NCBI GenBank assembly: GCA_009823395.1
Contig: CM020506.1
Location: 3,832,501-3,896,500 of the forward strand
From: Thamnaconus septentrionalis
Lineage: Eukaryota; Chordata; Actinopteri; Tetraodontiformes; Monacanthidae
Reading direction: 5' to 3'
Length of the DNA: 64,000 nt
Below, piece by piece: positions 11,830-23,200 of this stretch; within the stretch, counting starts at the first letter, position 1; every line of letters starts with the position of its first letter. The notes below the pieces were generated by a model, which made no database searches, was not told the DNA's origin, and worked only from the letters and a program-made list of their open reading frames with translations. Position numbers and translations under genes: made by a program.

Positions 11830-12335
11830 GACATTGTGGGAAAACGTGAGCAGGCCGGGGAAGGATCCTGGAGCTTTCCTGAGTCGTTCCGACCGGGAGT
11901 TTGGGGAGGGGAGGCGTGGGGCCAGTCGGACGTCGAGTCTTGGAAACTGAAAGCGGTGGTGATGCGGAGGACTACGGGCGTCTAGTGTTACGTGAAATGT
12001 GTGTGCGACGGATTTAAGACACTGCGTACAGCCTGCGAGCGTCTTGGGAGCTGCAGCTAGCGCCTGAGCTAGCGGGGCTAACTCCGGCTGCTGCAGCTGT
12101 GAGTGTGGCCGGCTGAGCGGGCCGGCTTGAGGTTTGTGTTCGGAGGGTGGAGCCGCTCACCGGTGCCCTGAATTCCGGAAGAATCCCCGGTTCGGGCCCC
12201 CTCAAGCGGGCGGTTAGGCAGAAGCTGGCCGGGAGGGGATGGCCTGGTCGGTCGCCCCGTTCCAAAGGACAAGGTTCTGCGGTTTTTGAAGGAGGTCGTG
12301 TGAGGCTGGAGGCCGCGGCCGGGGGTCGAGGCGCT
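11830..12335 (+). promoter_or_regulatory. mtmr14: Candidate mtmr14 CpG-island promoter and 5' UTR
   Basis: This GC- and CpG-rich block directly precedes the mtmr14 start codon and continues into exon 1, as expected for a housekeeping-type promoter. No TATA box is evident. An in-frame ATG at 12147 would add 63 residues of low-complexity, arginine- and glycine-rich sequence. I treat that stretch as leader because the conserved protein begins near 12336. Confidence 0.6.
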
Positions 12336-12470
12336 ATGATGGCCACCTCGCCCACCGCACCCGGCGGCTTGACGGTCGCTGGTCTGCCGGTGAGGAAGAG
12401 TGAAGAAATCGCGGATTTGATTGAGCTGTTCTCCAAGATGCAGTACAGAGCGAAGGAAGTCACTCCTCGG
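12336..12470 (+). CDS. mtmr14: mtmr14 exon 1 (residues 1-45)
   Basis: It starts MMATSPTAPGG and ends in phase 0 before GTAAGG. The end, FSKMQYRAKE, matches the human FSRTQYRAK segment. The first 20 residues are variable. Confidence 0.9.
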
Positions 12471-15400
12471 GTAAGGCAGGAAATACCATCACTCAGGTCA
12501 CTGTTTGCCAAGCTAATCTTTATTTTGTTGAGTTGAAGCTACAGCTCTCCCGCGTTATCAATTAGTCGAAATGTGTCCACCAGCAAAACACTGCGTGCCT
12601 TCCGATGTTACTTATGAGCAAAAGGTCGCTTTCGCAATCTTTTTAGTAGGTCAAAAGTGTTAGCTGTTAATGCATTTCCCAATCACATATGTACTTGTAA
12701 CCCATGTTAGTTATGAGGATGTTGTCCACTCAGTGACTAATATTATGTTTCCTGAATTTTGTCTCCCACGCATGTTCTTCTCAAATGACCAATAAACCTA
12801 AATCCACATCCCTTTTTCATTTGAATGATGTCCCCAATTCAGGCAAAATCAATACGTTGATATTTAACTTTTTTATTGTTCACGTAAATAATTATTTTGT
12901 AAGACTGTTTACATCACACTTTTGTAATTACCTGAATGCCATGATAAATGTCATAGGGGTGGCAAAAAAAGAATCAATGTGTTTGGCACGTTTATCAGTT
13001 TATAATTCGGAGATCACCACAAATGCAGAATTTATTTTGACAGTCTTCATGCTGGCTCATTAGATATCACACTGTATTGAAGTAATTGAGTCATTGCAAG
13101 AAATGTCAGACTATGACTCATGAGTGAAACTTCTGTGATTTTTCTCTGAATTAAAAACCACAACAACAACTCTTCTCTCACAACTATCTCATGCTTTTCT
13201 TTTGGAAAATGAGTTACAAATTGGATTATAGCCGCCCAGTTGCGAATCTGTTGACAGTAATTAGTTATGATAATATAAATCTATCCGGTTTCCCAAGATG
13301 TGAGACACAGTTTGAAGATGATTTGCCACCAGCGAATAAGAAGTGCCAGCTGCCGTTATCATTGAAGAGCCAAAACGCATTTAACAGTGCCAGATACAAG
13401 ATAATAAACTGTGGTTTGCAAAGTACCAATATGGGTTACCCTGTTTGATGATGCTCATTGTTTGTGATTTTAATATTGTGTGTTAGCCACAGTTAACCTG
13501 CCACCCGTTTTGAAATGACATGCTCAAACTAAACCCTCCACCTCCGCTTCCTTTCAGGTGGAGGCCATCGAGAAGCGCTGTCTGGACTTATTTGCCAGTG
13601 ATTATAAATTCAGCATCATCCACAACACCAATGGAGAAGTGTGTGGCCACTACCCCCGGCAGATCGTTTTCCTGGAGTATGAAAGCACGGATGTTGAGCG
13701 AGAGAGGTACGCCTCAGCCGCCTGCCCACTCTCGTCGTCGTTTTCCAGACAAAGTCCAGTGCACTCGCTTACCAATTACCCTCATGTTTGTTTGTATCGC
13801 TCCTTTGATCCTGTGCACCTAACTGTGGTGGACAAGGCAAAGGTCAGTACTGATGTTTCCTCCTCACTGAACAGAAGTGAGCGCCGTCACATGAGAGATC
13901 ACGCTTCAGCCATAAATTGGGGCAATTTAGTGACTTTCATGCTATTGGTTACAGTCAGTTAATTCCCATTGATTTCCATTCAGGAGGGTTTGCTGTTAGA
14001 TGCCGAAGGCTGCGTCAACACTAAATCTCAAGCTGCACCGACAACACAGTGTTTCCCTTTTTACCAGTGTGATTCACTGAGGCAGAGCTGTGATGCCTCC
14101 AGTGATGAATTTCACCTGACACCAGACAGGCGATAATTTCCTAATTTAATTATCACTGCCCAGTCCTACCTGTTTTTGTCACCTTTAATTCAATGTAATT
14201 GGAGCCTGTTGCCTCGTTAAAATAGCCCTCCTGCTTGCTTGATTTTATCTTGTTATGTGGAAGTGCCGGGGATTTTATTCACTTGTTGTTGTTGTTGCTT
14301 TTTTTTTCTTGAACAACAACTTACCTCTGGGGACAAACAAACCTTATCTATCCTTTATTTGCAAGTTGATGCACAGCAGCATAACGGAAAGAATTAATTG
14401 TGAAAGTACTGTCACCCCGGCCAACAGCTTCAGCCGAGCCCTAAAGAGCTTCACGTCTCTTGACAGATGTCACTGAAGTTGTGACACGCGTCTTGTGTTT
14501 CAGGTTTGAGAGCACGGTGCAGATCACCAAGCTGCAGGATCTGGTGAACCGGAGCAAGATGGCCCGCTGTAGAGGGAGGTTTGTCTGTCCCGTCATCCTC
14601 TACAACGGCAAGGTACACAACTTTGAATGAACAGGACCTTTGGTTATCACAACCCTGACAATTAACTTGACCGATTGGTCAGGCTGATGTTTTGTTTTTT
14701 ACGCAGTTGCCGAAACTGATTTCTGAAAAGACTTTTAGTGTTCAAACTTGTTAGATATTGACGTGGAATCGTTATATTCTATCAAACTCTCGTTATGAAG
14801 AACGAGAGAAATTTTTGCATTATCCATTAGGCATTGGCCAACCTGTGCTGTAAATATTGACATATCAGTAACTTGCATTGCCAATATTATCAATATAATG
14901 TGAATATCTTGTTTGTTCCTTCTTAGTCTATAAATATTTTATCGTATTCCCTAATATCTCCTTAATCAATATAATCTCCATTCTTTTCTACTGTATTGTT
15001 GCAGTAATTATGCAAATTTCTTCTATCACTCACATCCAACTTCTAAACATCGGGTTTTGTAATATATATTTTTAATGAGAACCCGTGCATGCATGCTGTG
15101 CAACTGCTGCACAACCAGTTGGCATCAAAACCTTGTTTGTCTGTGTATGCAGCATGTCGGATGTTGCAGGTTATACTTTAGCGGTTGCACTTTGCACGTA
15201 ACAACACTGTCGCTGCTCTGCTTCGACTCCACTGCAGCATATATGCCGGTCGTCCACGCTGGCAGGATGGGGCGAGTTGTACGGACGCACGGGCTACAAC
15301 TACATCTTCTCAGGTACAACACAAACACGCACGCTACTCTCAGTGAGCGAAGGAAGCCACGCATGACTTATTTTCCGTCTGCGCTTCAACTTCCCCGCGC

Positions 15401-17228
15401 GGGAGAAGAAAAGCAGCAGTCAGACAGCTGTCAACTGTTTCCATGTGGTGACTTGGAATAGAGTCACTTTATTAAAATATATATTGTGCCTTTGTCTTTT
15501 TCCGGAACATGCGGCAGTACGATGAATGGCAAAAAAAAGGAACATTGTGTGTCTTGAAATGCACACAATCAAATTGTCTAAACATATTTGTGTACCATGA
15601 AAAGGTTTGGGAGGATAATAGTTAAAGCACCCACTTATATTAGTACTTTGTTTTTATTGTGGCTTCACTGAATCAAAATTTCCTTCATTATTCCAACACT
15701 TTGCACAAGCTATTGTTAATAACCTAATAAAATAGATATTAGAATGGCATTAGAAGGAGTTCTTGAAAGCTTTTTGACTGATTCCGATCAGAGCTCTGGT
15801 TAACCTCCTGCTCCACATCCTGTTTCTGGCCACCATCATCAACCTATACTACTTTTCTTTCATTCTCATGACTATTGACATTGCAGTTTCTCACGGAAGG
15901 CATCACAACTATGTATGAACACATATGGAATTATGTAGGAAGCAGTCAAAGTGTAAAATAACTCAAACACGTTTTCTATTTAAATTCTTCAAAATAGCCA
16001 GTATTTAGAGTGACTTAACATGTTTTTCTCTGCTGCATTATTACATATATCTTGCTCACGTATTTGATGTCTTCAGTGTCTATCTGCAGTGTAGAAAGTT
16101 GTAAAGACAAAAAAAAAAATTGCATGAGAAGGTGTGTCCAAACTTTTGGCTGGTAGTGTAGGTCAAGTAGAAAAGCTGAGAGTCTGGTTTACCTGCAGGG
16201 TTGTTTCCATTATGTCTATTCATTCATCACATGCACCTGGAGGAAGAACCTTTAGCCTCCACACCAACAAAAGCCACTAAAACATACAACCTCATTGTGC
16301 AGACTGTTGGCAATGTGCTTAGTCAGTGCACCTATAAGCTGCCTTAGTCGAGCGAACAGCTTTAATACATTATGCAGATGTATTAAAGAGCCATAATATA
16401 TTATGTGCATTACTTGCATCTCCATGCACACAAAGTCATCTTACTCCTCGTTGACACTTTTACCTGCAACGATTTACCTGTAGAATTTTATATTGTGATA
16501 AGTCAGCGATGTTTCCAGTGATTCTGTCTCAAACTGTTTGGTGCTACCATCAAATTTAGGAGAGACCTTTTTACAGAGATGTGTTGAAAATGAAATTGTA
16601 AATCCAGGTTCTTAAAGATTTTACAAGGTAGCTGAGCTTTAAAGATGGTTTGAACACAAAAGCTCCTTAATGGTGACGTTGTCCGTGCAATGATTGCGGT
16701 TTGTGCTCCCTTTCCCCTCTCTTTGTCTCAGGGGGCAACGACGACACGTGGACGGAGTCTGAGGAGGTGCTGGAGGACGACAGTGTCGCCCGGTAATCGC
16801 ATCACCTTAGATAAACGTCCAGAGAACATCAAATTGCAGTGTGTCTCGACTTTGCAAGCCCCTAGAGGGCCGTGTTTAAAGTCTTTATCCAACGCTCCTC
16901 CCACTCAAACTTGATTTCGTGGTCGGCCTTTGTCGCCTTTATTAATCGCTCCTCCTCTTCTCCTCTCCCCTCACCAGGAACGGGGAGTCCCAGCTCTTCG
17001 ACAAGGTGCGAGGCCACGACATTAAGCTGCTACGCTACCTCTCCGTGCGCTACATCTGTGACCTGATGGTGGAAAACAAGAAGGTCAAGTTCGGCCTAAA
17101 GTAAGGTGCCCAGCAAACAGAGCCGGGCTATTTGTAGTTCACTGCTTTCTGCCAACTCTGTGAGGGGAAACCTCATGAGACGCATCTGACTGTGAGGAGT
17201 TCCCCTTTTTTGCAGAGAACTGACTCAG

Positions 17229-17261
<33 letters not shown>

Positions 17262-20200
17262 TATGATTAAGTCTTTGCTGGGGAGGACTGAGATTTGGTT
17301 ATTTTTGGCTTGTCACACTATTCTTGGTATTTAAAGGGCCAATCCATTTTCCAATATCTGCCCTTTTTTTTCAAACGGCGATCACTTAATACTGTTTAGT
17401 AACACTTATTAAGTTTAGTCTAAGAATTTCAAAGTAGCCCTCGCTGAACACGAGTTTCCTACTTGATTGGCTCTGTTTTTGTACAAGCGTGAGTGAAATC
17501 GCACCAATGCATTTGAATTTATTTATTCATTTTCATTTGTATCTCACCCAGTCTTTGAACTCTTTCCTCTTGTGTCTCTAGTGTCACGTCCTCTGAGAAG
17601 GTGGACAAGGCCCAACGCTATGCAGATTTCACATTGCTCTCTGTGCCTTACCCAGGTAAAACCCCTAGCGCTTTCACATTATGTCCATTTAAAAAAAATA
17701 ATAATGTGGAGATGAAGAGCTCTTAAAGTAAATGGAAAAAAAGCTCAAAGTAACTGAATAATGTGTATTTCAAGGTAAATGAATAAAGTATTTGTCCTGT
17801 CTCTTAGGGTGTGAATTTTTTAAGGACTACAAAGACAGAGACTACACAGCAGAGGGTCTGGTCTTCAACTGGAATCAGGTATTAGATGCGTCCATGTCCA
17901 ATCTGCTTCTGGCATCGCTTTAGCTTTGCTCTGCTAATTTGTCTTTGGGCCCACAGGACTACGTGGACGCTCCTCTGACAATCCCTCCGTGCTTTACTCG
18001 CAACTTGAACATTGACTGGACACGGTACCAGGTGATCCCCCCTGCCTGACTTTTCCCTGATTGCTGTGTTAGTGTTGTGTTGGGGGCACCTGTTGTCCGA
18101 CAGTGCCGTTTCCCTGTATAAGAAAGGAGGTCATGGTAAGAAATCTCACTTATATTATCTGTTTTGTTCTCAGTCGTGGGACCTGGTGCAGCAGACCCAA
18201 AACTACCTGAAACTGCTGCTGCACATCATCAACAGTGATGGTAGGTGACTGTGAGCAGGGTTTTCAGAGGGTTCACTCTTCCGTTGCCGCTCTGTTCAAG
18301 ACGCCGTCTCTCACACGTTTCTCTCATTGACGATTTCACTACAGTAGTGAAATTTGATTTGCTGGTAGAGATTTTCACTTACAGTGCCTCCTAGCGAGCT
18401 TTTTCTACCTTTTCCCTCTCACCTAATGCAATGTAGTGACGCTGTTACTGATGAAGGTGCTGTACCATCCAGCAGAGAGCGCCATTGTAACATTTTTTGA
18501 AGCCAACTGTGTTCAAGTCAACAGAAGATGACCGGAGTCTTTCTATATATATGTATTTTTTTAATCATTCCAGTGTTATACAAGTACAAGGCTTCATGAC
18601 AAGTGCTTTCTTTTGATAAGCAGACATGATCTGTAAAGAGATTATTTACATTTACACGTACATTGTCTTTATTTCTCTCATGGTAGCCAAGGGGATGCTG
18701 ATTGGTTTTGCTAAAAAGATTGAAAAGAGCTTTAAGGAAGGTTTTCAGGATAGAAACAGTTCCGTGTTGTTATGATCACACAGGAACGGAACTAATCTTA
18801 TATTTGAATTCCCTCTACAGACAAAGATGAGTTTTTTTACCACCACGATTATCAACTAGCATATTTCCTGCGACAGTCTTTGCACAGTCAGTGCAGTTTT
18901 ATCATTTGATGTTGTGTTGTTTGATTTCCTCGTGCTTCTACCAAAGAGTTTTATGACAAACGTGCTGATTCCCAGTTGTGTGTTTGCGCATCACCTTTGA
19001 CTGTTGCCTTTGTGTTGTCTGCAGATGAGAGCGGCTTACTGGTGCACTGCATATCAGGCTGGGACCGGACGCCTCTGTTCGTGTCCCTCCTCAGGCTCTC
19101 TCTGTGGGCAGTAAGTCGCTTTGTCTCCATGTGTTTTCCCCATTGCTGCAGCGGCGTCTCTCACTGCGACGCCTCTATTTATTCTTGGGTGTAATCCCAC
19201 TCTCTGAGTCCCTCCTGCGTCCTCTCGGCCTTGGATACCCTGCCTCAAAAACAAATCTTAACATTTCAAACACGAGGTCTAATTAGTCTCCTCTGCCTTC
19301 ATTCTTAAAAATAGAGCTGCGTTGTTATGAATATGTAAGTTTCCTTTCTGAAGACGTGTCCCACATACTGGGGGCTTCTCATGGAGCTACGTGTGGAATT
19401 CTTCTTCAAACAGAATGAACAAGTATCAGTTAAAGTTAAGGAACAGGCGCTGCCTGATTGTAGTTTGACATATCAAGTTCATGTCTGTTTTTTTTGTTTT
19501 TTGAGAAAATTAACTGATGTGTGTTCTAATTTGACATCCGTCCCTCCTCCCTGCAGGATGGTGCTGTGCACGCCAGCCTGGAGCCGGCCCAGATCCTTTA
19601 CCTGACCATCGCTTACGACTGGTTTCTCTTTGGGTAAAAATAAATCTCCACCATCACAATTTCATGACTTCCTGGCGAGCCGTAACTGCGAGTGCATTAG
19701 CTGACATGAATACTTTAGAGGCGCCTTATTTTTTGCGACTACTTCTCTGTGCCATCTGGTCGGAGGAGACTCTGCACTGTTTGTCCACGACGCCAGACTG
19801 CGCTCGCACGCTGGCTGGCTGGCGCACTGGGAGCCCTGGTTGGGGCGAAGGGCTGTATTCTAGACCGCGTCTTTTATCCTCCCACTCCCTCTCTCGGGGC
19901 TCTTCTTTTCTAATTACCAGCCCAATCTCTTCCATTTGAGCTCATCAGAGACAGTCGGGTTTGAAGACCCCCTCTCTGCCAGTTCCCTGCCTCTGTAATT
20001 ATACATCGGCAGGCTCTTCCAGACCCTCGGGACTCAAGCCAAGCAGAGGAGGTGGTGCCGGTGCTGGATGTGCGTTCGAGTGGGCTTTGTTGTGTGTGTG
20101 TGTGTGCGCGCGTGCGTTTTTAAAAGGCATCAATGAATGAAGTTGGATAAAACGGAGAGGCAGCCCCCAGGTCCTTTTACCCCCTCACTTCTTTCCAAGT

Positions 20201-23200
20201 CTTAGTGAGGCCGTGAGTTTTAGAAAAGGGGGGAAAAGAAATTTGCCCCAGTTCCAATTTCGTAAATGTCAAACCTTCTCAGCAATATCTGAACGTCTCT
20301 AACATTTTGAGTGTCTGAAAGTCATTCATTTGAAAGGGGAAAAGAAAAAAATTAAAACTATTTAAATGTCGACTGTTTCTTGGTGTAACACCTTTCATTT
20401 TTCTCTCACTTTGTAGTCACATGCTGCCAGATCGACTCTCCAAAGGGGAGGAGGTGAGTCGGTGACTAAAGTTTTATTTGCCCGGCATGTTAATATTCTC
20501 TCAGACGTGTCACAGGATAGCAGTTGGCCCCGTTAAAGCACAATCAGCTCACGACTTGTTACCGGCGTTTGTTGGCCAGCGCTCAACCGAGACAAGTTTT
20601 CTCACCACAATCATCTCTCTTCCTCAGATTTTCTTTTTTTGCTTCAATTTTTTGAAGCACATTGTCTCAGAGAAGTTTTCTGCTGTAAAGAAACAACGGT
20701 GGGTGTGTCTTTTTATTTGGCGTGAATCAAGTTTTCACTCATTTTAATGTTTTCACCATCATCACCGTCATCGTTTTTTTTTTTTTTTTTTTTTTCCTTT
20801 TCAGGAGGAAGAACTCCAATTTAAAAGACAGTGATTTCACTGTGGAAGACCTCTGCCAGTTAAGTAAGTTCCCGTCTCTCCAGGTCTGGTGAAAAGGAGT
20901 CTAGGTTCAAATAAGTGTACGTGAAAGAAATCAGAATCAAGTATCAGAACCGAGTATCCAGTTGAGTGAAAAACACACAGGCTTGCGTAGGAAACGTAAT
21001 AATGTAAAACCTCAGCCTGGCTTGTTGCGTCATCTTTGGATATAAATATTTTTTTTAATCTGGTGATGCACTTGAGCAGCTCTGGGATCTCCTGCCACCT
21101 CCCTCTGGTCTGATGCAACCAGGAAATTTGAGAGGTTCTGAGAGACGAGGCAGCGGGAGTCTGACTGATAACGCTGCACTTTCATCTTGTAGAAAGACAG
21201 GAAAAAACCCTCTTGCATCACCATCATCCTTAATGTCTCCTGGCTCTGAACTTTGGGCACAGTCGTGTTTCCATTTGCGGAAGTTGCTCTTAATCTGTCT
21301 GTCTGTTTTTGATTTTCACCTCTTCTAATGGCCCCTCTTCTTTTGTGTTACCTACCTGCTTTGTGCCGGGATGAAGGAGCACCGCTGAGTGTTTGGTGCA
21401 GCGCTGCCGATAATATCCCTTGACTCAGGGTTATGTGTAGTTTTGAAAGGCTCTCGAAAAAGATTTATGTAACTGAAGTTCTTTTCAATTTAGTCAAATT
21501 TTGAAAAAGTCACATTTTGACTTAAAGAGAAGCGGAAACAGTTGCATGAATGAGGCTCTCAGGAAGTTTCTGTCTTTCGCTCACCTTTGTTTCCTGTGCA
21601 GGGGCCTCTTCTCAACTGCTTTGTTCCATCAAGTGATGAGCCTCAACCACTTGGTGTGCGTTTGTGTGTGTGATTTCAGACCCGAGGGATCGCGGCAGCG
21701 TGACCAGTCTGAGCAGCGATTTCTCCCTCATCACCGAGGAGCCGGGCGGCCCCTCCAGCCTCACCAACGACAACCAGGACCTGTTCTCCAGCCAACCCCA
21801 GGCCTCCAGCTGGTCAGTGTCACACCAGAATTTTTTTTTTCTCTTGTTACTTTTCCAGAGAGTTTGGATCGACCATCTGAGTCACGCAGTTTTATTTACA
21901 GTCAAATGTCCAAATGACCATCCTGGTCTTTCATGCAACATTTCCTCAAATAATCTAATTTCACAAGAAAAATCTGAAATTTTACACAAATTAAGTGATT
22001 CATTTTATCTAGCAATTTATTTTCGCCCGTACCTCCCACTACTCTTTTCAGCTGCTATTCATTGAAAAATGACACTTTTCAATTCATTGATGTCTTTTTT
22101 GATATTTTTCTTCTTTCCTGCTCTGCAGGAGAAAGGGCATCACCTCATCTCCCCAGATGGTTGTGTGGAACAAACTGAACCCTCTGGAGGAGCATCTCTC
22201 CCATCAGTCCAATGAGGCCAGGTCTTCCAGCTCCTCCTCCTCCAACCAGTCGGAGCACTGCGCCACGCGCACCGGCAGCAGCCCCTTGGCCGTCCCGGGG
22301 AGAAGGTGAGCATGTTGCATCTTCCTCCTCCTCCTGAAGACTTGTTCCTCAACAGCTCAACTAGGATTTTTTTTTTTATCAAACAAACTGTATTTTCTTT
22401 ACCCCAGTTTCCTCCTGCTCTGACCAGACACATGAGCGCTGAGATTTCCATGTCACTGTCCCCTCGCAGGTTTGCAGCCGAGAACACCCGCTCGGGCTCC
22501 TCCCTCTCCACCGAATACGGCAGCTGGCAGATCGTCTCAGGCTGCGGCAGCATTCACGACCACGCCCACTTCCCCCCGCCGCTGGCCTCCACGGCCTCAT
22601 CGTCCTCGTCCGCCGTCGCCGCCGCTTACGACTCCCCGCTGCCCTTCAGCTTTCAGGACGAGGGGCCCATCGGACGAACGTAAGTGGGATCTCAAGTTTA
22701 AAATGTTGAGATTCAGAGCCGGACGTGAATAGAAATTCTGTGATTTTCAGAAGAGTGAGAGTCGCTTCAGCTGCGCCGCTGTGTGCGGGCGAACCTGAAG
22801 TGACCTCAGACGCAGTGAGAGGCCGCAGAGTGACCACTCGCTCGGTTTTAAATGTCACTTGTGGCCATCATAAGGCAGAATGGTCAGTGGGTTTTCACGA
22901 TGTCGACCTTCCACACCATCAACAGACCATTATGTGACTCGAAAAGGTCGACTGGAATTTTGTCTTTTTTACCTTCAGTTCGGTAGTTTGTGGATCCTGC
23001 ACTTTTCAGTAAGAATGGAAGTAAGACTCCATTCTCCATGCCTTGTTATATGTTGGTTGACAGCCATTCTGCGACACAATACATTGTTATTCACCTATTT
23101 ATTTTTTTTATCAAATGCATCTGAATAATATAAACCAAACCTGCCGTTATTGGTCCTCTGGTCTAAAGGGAGCTGCACGACTCCCGTGCAGAAGTTTTCA

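Larger units (their letters stand above)
9933..12335. other. Divergent intergenic interval between lhfpl4 and mtmr14
   Basis: The start codons of lhfpl4 (minus) and mtmr14 (plus) are about 2.4 kb apart and point away from each other, so both promoters must lie here or in unseen upstream exons. The interval contains two CpG-rich blocks (about 10310-10540 and 11830-12335), a CA tract, a CT tract and a TTA/AAT self-complementary tract. Between 10900 and 11800 I see only AT-rich sequence without a gene. Confidence 0.7.

Noticed and set aside
12147..12335. Upstream in-frame ATG adding 63 residues to mtmr14
   Set aside because: The added sequence is low-complexity and CpG-island-like, and the known protein begins at the 12336/12339 position with similar total length.
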